64,000 nucleotides of DNA from Tretioscincus oriximinensis. Taxonomy: Eukaryota > Chordata > Lepidosauria > Squamata > Gymnophthalmidae. The position numbers were made by a program, and so were the translations under genes. Below, one piece after another: positions 21,704 to 33,339 of the stretch (its first letter is position 1; every line of letters starts with the position of its first letter). The notes under the pieces are model-generated. The model saw only the letters and a list, made by a program, of their open reading frames with translations. It did not search any database and was not told the DNA's origin. The stretch spans positions 81,151 through 145,150 of the forward strand of contig JAJVDF010000259.1 in the NCBI GenBank assembly GCA_022410635.1. Reading direction: 5' to 3'.

Positions 21704-22443
21704 TGTGGCGTCCTCCATTTTGAGGTTTGTGTTTCTTTTATAAACTTAGCAGATATCCCAGAGGGAGGGGGGAAGAGCAGGCCTGGNCAGGGGCGTGGCT
21801 TCCTGGTTCCCTGTTTGGGAGGGGGCATGGCTGGAGGAGCCAGCCAATGGGGCCTCAAGTAGCCGGCTGGTCAGGAGATAAAAGGGAAACTGACCAGGGC
21901 TAGAGGCCTTTCTGTCGGAGGGACTTGTGGTGTAGCAAGTGGACAGAGGGGTCCGCTTCTGACCTGCCTCAGAGGGAGGGGGTGGAAGTGTATGGTAGCC
22001 TGAAGGAGTCAAAGCTGAGGCTTGACTTGGGCTGGAACAAATAAAGTGACACAGGGCCTGTCTCTTGAAGTGCCTGGAAACTAATGTTGCACTAGCTTGG
22101 TGTGTGTGTGCTTGAGTCAGGCTTACTTGATAAAAGCCGAAGCTTTATTATTCTAATCTTTCTTCTATTCCTTGTTTGTAAGTAATAAACTTGTTATTTG
22201 TTTCATTTCAAACATCTCTCTCTTTCTTTTATTTCTGTAACCACAAAATTAAGCACGCTACTGGTGGGGGCTGTGAATAAAGCCCTCATCCTGAGGTAAA
22301 CTCTGAGGCCTTGTGTAGGCCGGAGGATAGTGCTGTTGCTCCAAGCAGTCGTGGGTGCTGGCTTGGGCAACAGGGTGGATACTGTGGCACCCCTGACTGT
22401 GAGGGTCATCGAATAGTAGGGCCCTCAGGTAGGGGTCGCCACA
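21704..22443 (+). repeat. 3' LTR
   Basis: 740 bases, tgtggcg to cgccaca. Relative to the 5' LTR it has gaggcc for ggggcc and an extra two bases in 'tctgtcggaggg'. It is followed by the atcac duplication. Confidence 0.9.
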
Positions 22444-22589
22444 ATCACCATGATTTTGGTGACCCGAATTAGTTAAATGAGGACGTTCCATAGTTCTTCT
22501 TTGAATATAAGCACTTGGGTGTAGCTACTGTACACCATACATCTTCAGGAGATCTAACCTCTGGAAGAGTCAAATTATCTGAAGATGGA

Positions 22590-22895
22590 TAACAAGAAGA
22601 TAAAGACAAAAGGAGAAGAAGAGTTGTTTTTTACATCCCAAATTTCTCAGTCTGAATGGAATCAAAGAAAGTTATATAACCTTCTGTTCTTCTGTTCACA
22701 ACAGGCATCTAGTGAAGGAGGTGAGGCTGAGAGATCTCTGAAGAAGTCCAACTAGCTCAAGGTCACCCAGTTGGCTACTGTGAAGAAGTGCAGAACTGAA
22801 GTAGGAGGTTTCCAGATAAGAGACTGCCACTAATTACTACACCAAACTGACAGTGTAGGGTGGGATATAAGAATAAATAAATTAACTAATTAATA
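22590..22895 (-). mobile_element. tRNA-derived SINE, minus strand, with adjoining LINE tail
   Basis: In reverse complement the head reads 'cagtttggtgtagtaatt', followed by 'ctcttatctggaaacctcc', 'gatctctcagcctcacc' and a TTC-rich tail. At its right edge (22,856-22,895) sits a plus-strand 'gtgggatataagaataaat' tail, a separate fragment. Confidence 0.7.
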
Positions 22896-23590
22896 ATGCT
22901 TATTTGGTTTGTCAACAAACCAAAGACAAAAATTCTGTTCATACACATGTCCCTACAAATTTCATACGTCTCAGCTCGCCATGCATTTTATCAATCTATA
23001 AAATGATGCATTCAAACTCATACAGCAAAACAATATTACTTAATGTCATAACATTATGTAATGATAATTCGCTGCCCAAATAACTGGGTAGCAGCAGGGT
23101 GACAATGCAGCACTTGAGCAATGAAAGTAAATGCTTCCATTTGCCTGATGCTTTATAGTGAATACAATTGGCATCATGTGCACATGCACAGTTACTTTTT
23201 CAGGCTCTGCACATGCGCACTGCCTCCCACTATAATGGCAGTGCTCTGAAGCAGCAGACAGACAGATACGTGTCTGTCCTTCCCTGTACTATAGCAGGAA
23301 AAAGCACTCCAATAATTATTTTTCTTGCTATAGATTATAGTATTAGATTGGAATACACTAGCGTTGGATGGTGGGGCATCGTAGTAACACTACTTTGAGG
23401 AGCAGATTGCAAAGAATGTTAAAACAAATAATATGAACTTCTTTAAATAATTTGGAAATAGAAATCCTATCAGAAAGCAGTTGGACCACTAGACAGCAGT
23501 GAACAGAAGGGGATAATCAAGGAGGACATGAAGATTGCGGAGAGGTAAAGAATTTTTTTTTNCCTACGTTTTAATTGAAGGAGACAGAGA
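22896..23590. other. Unassigned intergenic sequence
   Basis: Nothing recognised beyond short frames. Confidence 0.3.
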
Positions 23591-23599
23591 GTATATATG

Positions 23600-23675
23600 T
23601 TAACTGTGTTTTTAACTGTAAACCGCCCTGAGACCTTTGTGTAAAGGATGGTATAGAAATATAATTAATTAATAA
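23600..23675 (+). mobile_element. L2-type LINE 3' tail
   Basis: 'taactgtaaaccgccctgagacc' then 'gtatagaaatataatt' is the standard tail order. Confidence 0.65.
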
Positions 23676-23971
23676 ACCTGCAACAGATTTAGTATTTTTA
23701 GGAAGGACAGCAGAGGAATTATCTTGAGAGATAACAAGAAAGGACATCCTTCATAGCCTTAATAAACTGAGCATTAATAAATCCCTGGGGCCAGATGTGA
23801 AATTGCTGAACTTCTAGCCAAAATATTTAATCTTTCCTTTATCTACTGTGGCAGTGGATCGGAGAGTAGTAAACGGAATACCAATCTTCAACAAAGAATC
23901 CCAGGATGATCCCAGAAATTATAGACCAGTCAGTTTAACATCAGTTTCAGATAAATTATTGGAAAACGTAG

Positions 23972-24365
23972 TTGATTGATACTTACATCCCTCCTTATAC
24001 CTGAAGGTATTAGGGCAGCTAACAATAAAAGCAACAATACAAATTAACATATCAAAACAGCAACTACAAAGGGAAGAAAAATGGCATTTCTTCAACCAAA
24101 GATCAGGTTAAAGAGGTGCATCTTCAAAGATCTTCTATAGAAATACATTGGTGATGACAGTTGCACCTTGAGGCAGAGACTATTCCTTAGACTGGGGTCA
24201 ACTACTGAGAAGGTCTTACCTCAGGTTCTCACCCCATTTGTTGTTAAGAAGAATGGTCTAACCAGGAAAGCCTCGCCTGCAGATCTTAAGGCATGGGCAG
24301 GTTGATATGTCAGAAGGCATTCCTTTAGATATTTGGCTTCCAAGTTATTTAGGGCCCCAAATATA
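23972..24365 (-). mobile_element. L2-type LINE 3' region, minus strand, nested
   Basis: Antisense tail 'acatccctccttatacctg' and 'aaggtattagggcagctaac' is followed by the antisense 3' UTR and C-terminus ('gagaaggtcttacctcagg', 'aggaaagcctcgcctgcag'), collinear with the plus copy at 43.3-43.7 kb. Confidence 0.75.
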
Positions 24366-24934
24366 ATCAAGAATAAGATTACTAGACATGTGGTGAAACA
24401 TGCATTATTGAAAAAAGCTTAACATAGTTCTGAAAAGGTAAATCATGCCTTACAAACTTACAAATTCAGGGGAGAGACTTTGGAGTTTGGGGATTTTTAG
24501 TAGTTTCAAAATATTTTTTTCTGCTTAACAAAGCCCCTGAGCACATGGTCTGAAGGGGAGGAGCTTGCTGGTAACTCACAAGAAGGAACTAGCAAATAAG
24601 CACATCTACATCCCCTTTCCAGCCAAAGGAGGGGGGAGGGAATCACCAGGAGAGAAACTTTGGAGTTCGGTTATTTTTAACTAACCATTAGGTGCCTGAA
24701 AGTTTACACCACAACTAAAAGATAGTTGTATTTAGATTTTATATATGCTTTTTAAAATAGTAACCAATAGAAAAAATAATTGCTCTGCTGTGGGTAAGCT
24801 CTTTGAAATTTTGATTCTTTTTANCAGTGTCTAATAGTGTGCGATATAAACATTAAACAAAATACTAAAAATAATTAAAAATGGCTAGTTTTGTTATTTA
24901 TTTAAAAAAATTAATTATATCCAATACAAAAAAA

Positions 24935-25355
24935 AGTATTTTCTCTATCACACAACTCTAGGACCAGGGCATTCTTGAAACTAATGGGCNGAAGAATGAG
25001 AACAGACAAAGGAAGATATTTTTTCACCCAGAGGGTCATCAGCCTGTGGAATTTACTTCCAGAAGTGGTGGTGNTATCTAGCAGCCAGGATAGATTCAAG
25101 ACAGGGTTAGATAGGTTTATGGACACGAAGGGTATAAATAGCTACTAGGGTAGATCTTTTGAAGATGCCCCAGGGATGGAGCAACAGGCAGTACTCATGA
25201 AATACCATTTGAAGGGAGTTGAAAATAGGTGAAGATTTTGCCTTCTGTTCAGACTGCCCAGGTGCAATTGGTGGGCTACTGTGTGGGACAGAATGCTGGA
25301 CTAGATGGACTCTGGCCCAATTCAGCAGNACTCCTCTTATGTTCTTATGTTGAAT
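24935..25355 (+). mobile_element. CR1-type LINE 3' end
   Basis: Plus-strand translation includes FFTQRVISLWNLLPEVV, the conserved ORF2 C-terminal segment. The 3' UTR follows ('ggatggagcaacaggcag', 'agaatgctggactagatgg') and ends in the octamer repeat ttatgttc. Related pieces lie at 31.6, 33.6, 34.8 and 39.5 kb. Confidence 0.8.
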
Positions 25356-25400
25356 AAACACATTGATAAATGGGATCCAGTTGGTATTGTTGATCTAGAC

Positions 25401-26092
25401 CAGTGATGGCCAACAGGTGACACTCCAGATGTTCCTGAACTACAACTTCCAACATTCCATTTGGTTTAGCAGAGGAGGCTTGTGGTGATCCCTCCATTTA
25501 GCCAACCCCTAGCTTCAATGAAGTATTCCCCACATTTTCCTTACAGTTTCCAGCATTCTTGTCCACAGTGTTAACCCAATCCAGTTAATGTAGCTGTCAA
25601 TACGTTTTTTAGTATTATATATCTACATCCACTGCCACTATTAATGCTCATGAACCCCCACCTTCAGGCCTCTGAATGATACAGACACNTATGGCTTTTA
25701 TAACAAATAAAGAAATAACTTTGACACATAACACATAGGAAACATACTTCAAAGTTACTTTTATTCTTTTCTTCTCTTCAATTTAACGCTATCTCAGGTT
25801 CATATGAATGCAGACCTATACAGCCTGTCTTCTACTCAGGCCTCTGCTCCAGTTTTTACTTAATGAGAGATCTCAATATTTGATTTTGTCTCTTTGGTGT
25901 TTATTCTTAGAAATACCATATAGCTATTCTGCTGCTCAGCTGATAACTACTGCTGTTTTTTTTTCATTTGACCTGTATCTCCAGGCTTTATTAACTTTAT
26001 CATTTCCAGGGCTTAACAGTGCTGGGAATGGAATGGAATGTTGGGAGCTGTGGTTCAGGAACATCTGGAGGGTCATCTATTAGCCATCACTG
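25401..26092. mobile_element. hAT-type non-autonomous element inserted in CR1 RT motif A
   Basis: Terminal inverted repeats start CAGTGATGGC and read 'cagtgatggccaacaggtgac' against 'cagtgatggctaatagatgac'. The flanks atctagac and ctctagac form an 8-base target duplication with one change, as for hAT elements. Inner inverted segments include 'agatgttcctgaactacaa'. The 692-base interior encodes no transposase. Confidence 0.8.
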
Positions 26093-26229
26093 CTCTAGAC
26101 TTTCTGAAGGCTTTTGATAAAGTCCCTCAGCAAAGGCTCCTAAAAAGCTCTTCAGTCATAGAATAAGGGGACAGACCTTGTCCTGGCTAAAAGACACAAA
26201 ACAGANGGGAGCTAATATTAAGTGCCACA

Positions 26230-27225
26230 CACACACAATACAGTTGCAGTAGAAAGAAAAAAAACATATAGTATGTCCTGTGGTATGGGTGTGCATGGGT
26301 GTCAGTGAGGAGTCAAAACTTTTATATAATAGCATTGTTTTATCTCTTTTGTTTAGGACTCTAAATTGCTTTGATAGCAGTAATTTTAACTGTACAGTAC
26401 AATGCAATTTTTTTTACAGCAGATAAACTAAATAAATAATGTCAATGGAGCAGGTCTGAACAGTTCTGGATCTCAGTTGATTTACATGCCTATACAAAGA
26501 TGTGAAGTAATTGTGTAGAATTAAACAATTACGTTGGAGCCAAGTGTCCTTTAAAATTAAAAACAACAATAAAACAAGCTTATTGTATGAATAGTAAGTT
26601 GAAAGTTTCACAATGTTTTCACATTACCTAATAAAATAAGCATCCTTTTATATCGTAGCTTTACCTTTAAAATTTTAAGAACTATGGCAGCCTCTAGGCA
26701 GGATCTGAATATATCACTACATAGAGACTCTGGGATCAAATAATTCTGGAATAATGACTTATTCTCCAGACAGAAAGGCAACAGCAGAGGACAAGCATTA
26801 GTACAAAGCCATCTTATTTAGTACAANGCATTCAAAAGTATGTGCAAGTGACCGGCTACCATTTTAGGGTCAGTTTGTCACCACATACCCAATGGCCATT
26901 TCTAAGATGGTGGCTTTCACAGGTAAGTAGGGTTTAAAACATAAAATCTAGGTTTATAGTGGATTTCCCCACAATAACATAACTGTGGAATATTACCCTT
27001 TTGTTCTTGGCAATCTCAATATTAATTCTGAATAGTCCCGTTATAGACCTGATTATTTTATGCTGGTTTTTCCTGTTTCAATTTAAACTAATACCTTCAA
27101 AAGATAGTTACTGATGTTTTAAATGCTGAAGAAGATGAAAGATTAAAATTCTGGGGTTATAATGTTTCCATCCTTATCTGTTGGACCACATCATTGGATC
27201 ACAAATGGCCTTTCAGTCAACCAGT
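26230..27225. other. Unassigned AT-rich intergenic sequence
   Basis: Nothing recognised. Confidence 0.3.
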
Positions 27226-27229
27226 TCGA

Positions 27230-27610
27230 TGTAAGAGAGACTGCGGAATAGGGCCACAACCCACCTAGTCCAGCATTTTTGTCCCACGCAGCAGCCTACC
27301 AATTGCACTTAGAACTCCCCAGCAGAAGAAGTCACCTGATCTCAACTCCCTGCAAGTGCTATTAAAGAAATACCGCTGCGTTCCAGAGACAGTATTGAGA
27401 GATCCATGCTAACAGCTGTTGATACACTTGGCTTCCATGAATTTGTTTAACCCTATATTAAAACGCTATCCAGGCAGCTAACTGCACTATCGCTTCTGGA
27501 AGTAAATTCCATAGATGTCTGGGTGAAAAAATACTTTCCTGTCCTAACTTTTCTGCCCATCAATTTCAAGGAATACCGTCTAGTCCTAGTGTTGTATGGT
27601 AGAGAAAAGG
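27230..27610 (-). mobile_element. CR1-type LINE 3' end, minus strand
   Basis: The antisense C-terminus ('gtaaattccatagatg', 'gcccatcaatttcaagg') and 3' UTR ('cctagtccagcatttttgtc', 'caactccctgcaagtgc') are collinear with 24.95-25.35 kb reversed. Confidence 0.75.
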
Positions 27611-27769
27611 TGAGTGAAAACCAGTCTGGTAATTTGCCTCCTCCTTCCACCATCAAAGTATATATCAGTGGAAGAAGTGGATCTGATCGCAATCTATNTT
27701 CACATTCTTCCATCCCAGAACTTAGAGACTTCCAGGAATAGAGTCCAAACAGCCAAGCACCTTTCTGCA

Positions 27770-28185
27770 CTTACACGTAAGTCAGTGAGGGAATGGGTTC
27801 CTTCCACATGATCATTACATTTAAGAAGAAGCCCTACCCTTATGTACGTGATCAAAATACTCACCTAGATAGGCATATTGCTAGACTTGTTTTAGCAGGT
27901 CTATCAAGAGTCCAGAGGCCCAGAGGAAGGAGCAGGGAAGTGTGTAAAAAAATACATCACTTTTTCAATTTCAACTTCACTTTTTCAAGAGGAGAAGGCA
28001 CTTTTGCATACAACAAATTGCACCATCAAAGTTGCACCAAGTTAAGGTGCTCCAGAGGGATTCCTAGATGTTGGAGAATCTGGAAGCTAGCCCTGAATAT
28101 CATGCAATCTTTAGTCAGCTCAAAGGTTTCTAAGTAAAAGAGGCCAAAGATGAAGATTGTAGGATTTTTCTCAAAACATGATAAC
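27770..28185. other. Unassigned; 114-codon open frame without motifs
   Basis: A plus-strand frame at 27,793-28,137 is open but matches no domain I know, and its composition looks non-coding. Confidence 0.25.
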
Positions 28186-28189
28186 TAGA

Positions 28190-28345
28190 ATTAATTAATT
28201 ATTTACTTATTTATACTTATATCTCACCCTACATCTGAAGGTCTCAGGGTGGCTCACCAAAGATAGCTTTGATATCTTTCTCCACAGCAGACACCCTGTG
28301 AAGTACGTAGGGCTAAGAGGGTTCTAAAGAACTATGAATTATACA
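28190..28345 (-). mobile_element. L2 tail and SINE fragment, minus strand
   Basis: 'tatatctcaccctacatctg' and 'aaggtctcagggtggctca' (L2 tail) continue into 'cagacaccctgtgaagtacg' (SINE body). This is consistent with a SINE carrying an L2-like 3' end. Confidence 0.6.
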
Positions 28346-28349
28346 GATG

Positions 28350-29055
28350 TTTACCATAGGCAAAGAATGTAACTATTTGCTTTGATGATTGTGAAGAGGA
28401 AATTTCCCCCATTGTCTGCTATCAATTAAAATAATTAAAACAAAATTATCACTGAAATTACAGTGGATCATTTCAGGGTCAGGAACCACAGAGAAAAAGA
28501 TAACTAAGGAATCTGCAACTCATCGAAGTAACAATGCATCTAATTCCAAAGAGCTATTGCAGTTTTGCTGTATTAAGCAACTTTGGGAAGGAAAAATGGA
28601 AACCATGATCAGATGATCGACATCACACTTGCATCAAAGCAACCTTTGTGGTTCACATAAAGAGAGACAGATAATTTTTCTCTTCCCATTTTTCCTATTT
28701 TTCTGAAACCTCAAAATATTTTCAAGGGAGAAAAAAATTCCCTTTGGAGACTACAAAGGTGGCACCAGCAGAAATGAAATGTGAATATTTGCAATGGGGC
28801 TGAATATCTCTTTCTTGTTCACACAGAATATCAGATATTGCATTTCCAACTGTCTCCTTTTAAGTGGTGCTCCAGCTCGAAACTGTTTTTAATTTTGCAA
28901 GAAATAATTGAGATTCTTTTGTTTTCTACTATGCCTTGTCCTTGGCATAATTTTTTTTAGTATTATGTATCTGCAGTTGAAAGTAATCAGCTTTCTTTCA
29001 ACAGAAAACTGAAGCTTTATTATATCTTTAGCTATGCTGGTACCTAAGGAATGTA
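28350..29055. other. Unassigned intergenic sequence
   Basis: AT-rich, nothing recognised. Confidence 0.3.
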
Positions 29056-29068
29056 ATGACAAAATCCA

Positions 29069-29552
29069 GCAAAGGGGCTGGTAGCACTTTGAGACTAACA
29101 GGAGAAAAGTGGGTGGCGTAAGCTTTCGTAGACACGTATACTTCTTCAGATGCTGAGGGACTAATGTCAGGGTCAGGTATTTATAGAAAACTGTGTATGG
29201 GAGATGACAAAACATATGCAACTGTAATAAGGTGATGAATTGCAGGTTAGAAAAACAATTAAATAGCAGAAACTAATCCTCTCATGTGAAAAAGTCCCTG
29301 GGGCAACAAGAGGCAATATCTGATAGTGAATCAATCAAATACTTAACAGGTTTCATAAAAATGTATAACTGGCCAGGAAACCATTATCTCTGTTTAGTCC
29401 TTTGTTGATGGCTTGGAACTTATGTATGTATTCAAGTTCTGCTGCTTCACAAGTCCATACATTCTTATGCCACCCACTTTTCTCCTGTTAGTCTCAAAGT
29501 GTCACTAGCTCCTTTGCTGGACTTTCTACTAGACTAACATAGCTATTTCTCT
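29069..29552 (-). mobile_element. Penelope-like foldback retroposon, longer copy
   Basis: The ends are inverted copies of the family terminus: 'tccagcaaaggggctgg' at left, and 'ctagctcctttgctgga' plus the full 3' end 'tagctatttctctg' at right. The direct repeat gtaatgacaaaa lies on both sides, about 12 bases with a first-base uncertainty. The ~300-base interior contains, on the minus strand, LEYIHKFQAINKGLN, which may be coding-derived. A decayed hammerhead (CUGAAGA, GAAA) lies on the minus strand at about 29,115-29,156. Confidence 0.65.
29115..29156 (-). ncRNA. Decayed hammerhead-like motif (family 1)
   Basis: CUGAAGA and GAAA are intact. Stem II GUAUAC/GUCUAC has one mismatch. Stem I (AGCAU against ACGCC) is largely broken. 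It is probably inactive. Confidence 0.4.
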
Positions 29553-29619
29553 GGTAATGACAAAAGTAAGGAAAAAATAAATTCATGGCTTTAAAGAACA
29601 ATATTTGGTTAGTTCTATT

Positions 29620-29765
29620 ATGGCACTCATCAATGGAGAGGCCTGAATTGGAATACTGCGTACAATTCTGATCACTATATCTTAGGAAGGATATTGTGAA
29701 TCTGGAAAAAGTACAAAAAAGGACAATAAGAATGATCAAGACTCTTCCATTCAATTTACTTCGAT
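29620..29765 (+). pseudogene. CR1 LINE ORF2 fragment
   Basis: Translation reads RPELEYCVQF, then KDIVNLEKVQKRTIRMIK, with a stop between. This matches the RT thumb region of CR1, also seen antisense at 35.3-35.6 kb ([19 protein letters not shown]). Confidence 0.75.
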
Positions 29766-30039
29766 GAGCTGCAAGTTCTTAGCTGTCTTTCTCTCTGTGG
29801 TTCCTGAAACTGAAATGATCCACTGTAAGTTTGGTGATAATTTTGGTTTTGATTATTTTAATTGATAGTAGACAATGGGGAAAAATTCTTCTTCAGGTTC
29901 CACAAAGAAAATAGAGGCAATGGAACAACTGCATTGTTTGAATCTTTTCAGCCTTGACAACAGTATTTAACTGGTGGCCTGATTGAAGTGTATAGAATCA
30001 TGCATTGGGTGAAAAAGAAAGATAGAAAAAAATATTTTT

Positions 30040-30110
30040 CCATTTATTTATTTATATTTATACCCCACCCTATACCTGAAGGTCCTAGGGTGGCTAACAA
30101 TAAAAACACA
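30040..30110 (-). mobile_element. L2-type LINE tail, minus strand
   Basis: A TTTA repeat, then 'ataccccaccctatacctg' and 'aaggtcctagggtggcta'. Confidence 0.65.
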
Positions 30111-30404
30111 CCTGCCCTGAGACCTTCAGGTAGACAGTTGTGATCCTGCTGTCCTGTTGGCTGATGTATTCACACACTGCTCATCTCCTTGCAAGGGTGC
30201 GGACATATGACAGGGCTGCAGGTAACTTACAACAGAAGATGCAGAAATTTTGTATGCAAATAGAAAAGATCTACAATAGGTGATTCCTCTTCTATTGCAG
30301 ATCTCTTCTGGATGCCTGGCAAAGCCTAGTGAAACCTCCATTACCATGTATGGCTGAAGAGAGAAGATGGTGGAATACATCATGCCAAGGAAAATGTCTT
30401 TGGT

Positions 30405-30441
30405 GCAGCCAAAGACTAACACGGCTACTTCTTTGAAATCT
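30405..30441 (+). mobile_element. Penelope-like 3' end fragment
   Basis: 'agactaacacggctacttc' followed by tttgaaa matches the family 3' terminus (gttagtctagc... reversed at 1.96 kb). Only the terminus is recognisable. Confidence 0.5.
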
Positions 30442-30479
30442 AGATTAATGTGGATATGAATTTGACACTCCATTTTAAA

Positions 30480-31635
30480 ATAGCCATGCTACTATATCCA
30501 ACATGCCTAAATTACACACACATACAAAAAGTCTCCAGTGAGTCTCCTCAATAGTTTGTTATTTGTTCATTGAGTGGACATTATAATCATTTCTCACAGA
30601 GGAATGCAATCACAAAATGGTGACATTTTGTTTTGACACTGATGAAAACGCAATGTCAAATACGTCAAAACAATGCTTCAGATTTCAAGGCCTCCCATCA
30701 CATGGTTAGCAGACACACAGGAGAAAAGAAGGCCCTTGGCCTAGTTGTGAAAACACGCAGTAATATTTATTTTGGGTTGTGTTAATCAGTGGAATCTTTT
30801 GTATACTTAAGTAATTAATGTGTAGGTTTTTGAAATGCCTGGAAGTCTATCTATGGAGCAGGCAATAAGTACACTCTTTTTGAAACATGTTGATTGGACT
30901 CAACTATTATGTGATATTTCTCTTGGTTGGTTGGTGTCTTGGAATAGAAACACATGAAAGAAGTTTACTGACAGAAACAATTTACAAATATCTCAACTAA
31001 GGCCCCTTCTCCCCATGATGTTGGCACTGTGCTGGTTCCTTCATGGTCATGACTCCACCTTATGCTATGATGGACTTTCAGCAGCCTGCTCTGAATAATG
31101 CTCTATTAGGGTGGAATATCCTGTAGCCAAGTCTTTCAACTACAGAATATTCCGCTGGAACAGAACTTCATTCCNAGTGCAATACTGAAAGTCCATCACT
31201 GCGTGAAGCAGAGTTGCAGCCATGGAAATAGCAGTGAAGCGCCAACATTGCATAGGGAACCAGCCTAAAACTGTACAAAATTCAGCTCACTTTTTGAAAT
31301 CTATTTGAACAATTTGTTTGTTCTAATTGAATTAAATATGCTAAATGAATGAATATGTTTATCATATCTGAAGACCAGCAGTAAATGTGCTGTAAGTTGC
31401 ACTTCAAGAGATTCAATGAAATTAAAGTAGACTATTGCTTGCAAACATAAATTATTTGATGAAATAGTTTATGCATTTGGTTATTTCAGTAGTTATCTGG
31501 TGACCAAAGTTTATTGGCTTTAATTTGCCTTATTCATACCTTTGAATCATGTTAATGCATTTGAACACAAACACATGATGCCTGTATGGATGTACTGTTA
31601 TATTATTGTTGTTTTTGTGGAACACCAGAAGGTCA
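30480..31635. other. Unassigned; AT-rich conserved-looking stretch at 31,300-31,560
   Basis: Bases 31,300-31,560 lack repeats and are dense in AT-rich homeodomain-like words ('ctaattgaattaaat', 'atgaatgaatatg'). This is only a composition impression. Confidence 0.25.
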
Positions 31636-31639
31636 TTGG

Positions 31640-31895
31640 TGGTAGTAGCCAGCAGCTTAGATAGCTTTAAGACAGGATTAGACAAGTTCATGGAAGCCAA
31701 CGGTATAAACAGCTACTAGGATGGATGTCTTGATATTGCCTCCAAGGTGGAGCAACAGGCAGGATTCCTGAAATGCCTTTTGCAGGGCATCGAGAACAGT
31801 TGAAGATTTTGCCTTTTTCTGTTCCAGACAGAATGCTGGACTAGATGGCCTCCAGCCTGATTCATCAGGGCTCCTCTTATATTCTTATATTATCA
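31640..31895 (+). mobile_element. CR1-type LINE 3' end
   Basis: 'agcttagatagctttaag', 'ggtggagcaacaggcag', 'agaatgctggactagatgg' and 'ctcctcttatattcttat' are in family order. Confidence 0.8.
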
Positions 31896-31899
31896 TGTC

Positions 31900-32970
31900 C
31901 TAGCAACTATATACCTTCTATTGGTATAAGGTATGTCAAGCTGCATCAGGGTTTTCTGTCAGGAACAGTTGTTACTTGCTAATAGCATAGTAAGTGCAAC
32001 TGACCTGAAATGTAATAATATAGAAAAGTTGTTTTGGTGTCAAACTTGCGAAGTTACAATTGATATTGGAAAGAACAGGGACTTTTGTTGTCAGGCACAT
32101 TTCATTTTCATTTAGGGAGAGGATGGAATTCACTTTATCAATAAAGTTATTGATTAGCGCTTGAGCTTCCTGTACAATACAGCATCCATTCATATCCTGT
32201 CTCTAGGTTCCTTGTAAAGCAAGCTTCAATTTCCTCTACAAAATGCTTCACTCTTAGGAAATGCCGTTGTCAAGTCCTCTGGGCAAATGGATTCCTCATG
32301 TGCCAGGAATCTTTTCATCCATTCTCACTTTAGACTGTCAGCTTGGACTTTTGATCTAATCGGCCTTTATAAAGCTATAGTAAATGAGGACACATTTAAA
32401 AGCTATTAACCAGACAAATGTAATATTGGATCCCCCAAATTAATATTTTCTACGGTTTTGTTCTTTATCAAGTAAAGTACGCTCTTACGTATTGGAGTTA
32501 TCAGATTCAAAAATTGGAAAGAAAAACTGGATTATCAAAAAGGAGGATGAAATTAGGATTGAAACATTTTAAAAAGATGAGTATGATGGGATTTTTAGTC
32601 ATATCTACCAGAGAACACATCCAAAACATTCTCCACGTATGCTTTTCCAGAGGGGTCCTGAGGGCAAGATAGCAGTTCTTTGTTCAGTTTCTAGCCAGTT
32701 TCAGCACCTCTAGCCAATCACAGCAGCTCCTCACTCACGTACTGGGAAGTAGCAAGAAATGGTTGCTTTAGTAGTTTGCTTCATCTCTATGGTTGATCTT
32801 TCCTCCCCACCTTTTCATCATGTTTCGCCTAGGGGAATACAGAGATAGAAAAAGAATAGAGAAANCACAGCTTGTCCACAATACTATACTGTGGGTTGGA
32901 CATATTAGTTTTCTTTTTTGTATTTATTGTTCTCCAAAAATAAAGGCATTCCTCCCTGAAGAAGAAGAAG
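31900..32970. other. Unassigned intergenic sequence
   Basis: Nothing recognised. Confidence 0.3.
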
Positions 32971-32974
32971 AACT

Positions 32975-33245
32975 GGGTAAAAACCATCCTGGATTGTTTT
33001 AAGAAAGGAATAGACGAATTCATGGAGACCAAAGAAAGCAGACCTGTGGCTACTAGAACACATTCTAGGTGCTACTGCCACAATAAACAGGCAGAATGCC
33101 TCTAAATGCCATCTGCAGGGAACCAAGAACAAGTGAAAAATTTGCCTTAGTCTTCTAGCATGAAATGCCCAGGTGCAACTGGTAGGCCACTGTTGATATA
33201 GAATATTGAATGAGACGAGCCTGATACTTCTTGTAATTTATAGAA
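32975..33245 (+). mobile_element. CR1-type LINE 3' end, diverged
   Basis: 'attcatggagaccaaag', 'ccatctgcagggaacc', 'tgcccaggtgcaactgg' and 'acttcttgtaa' are in order but decayed. Confidence 0.55.
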
Positions 33246-33339
33246 GACTAGCGGAATTAGCCCATTGCGCTACAGGCTTTACCCCCCTGTTCCCCCATGA
33301 CTCCACCCACCCACCCACTCCATCCCATCCCTCTTTCAC

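Larger units (their letters stand above)
19707..22443 (+). mobile_element. Ty3/gypsy-type LTR retrotransposon, internally deleted
   Basis: The structure is complete at both ends: LTRs of 738 and 740 bases, inverted termini tgtggcg/cgccaca, a 5-base target duplication, a primer-binding-site candidate and a polypurine tract. The internal region is only about 1.26 kb, against several kb for an autonomous element. It holds one ORF fusing a coiled-coil segment to an RNase H-like segment. Protease, most of reverse transcriptase and integrase are missing. By eye the LTRs differ by about one substitution and a two-base indel plus an N, so the insertion looks recent. It probably moved using proteins from an autonomous relative. 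A cluster of Ns at 21,549-21,600 weakens the reading of the 3' internal part. Confidence 0.85.
23690..26220 (+). pseudogene. CR1 LINE ORF2 relic split by later insertions
   Basis: Four collinear pieces of one reverse transcriptase can be read. At 23,690-23,972 it contains IPIF and NYRPVSLTSVS. At 24,366-24,475 it reads IKNKITRHVVKHALLKKA. At 25,360-25,400 it ends in GIVDLD, and at 26,093-26,220 it resumes FLKAFDKVPQQRLLK. The order matches CR1 RT (NYRPVSLTS ... NKITRHL ... LDFSKAFDKVPH). The gaps are filled by an antisense L2 piece (23,972-24,365), a CR1 3' end with flanking unknown sequence (24,476-25,355) and a hAT-type element (25,401-26,092). Stops and frameshifts show the LINE is dead. 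Confidence 0.75.
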
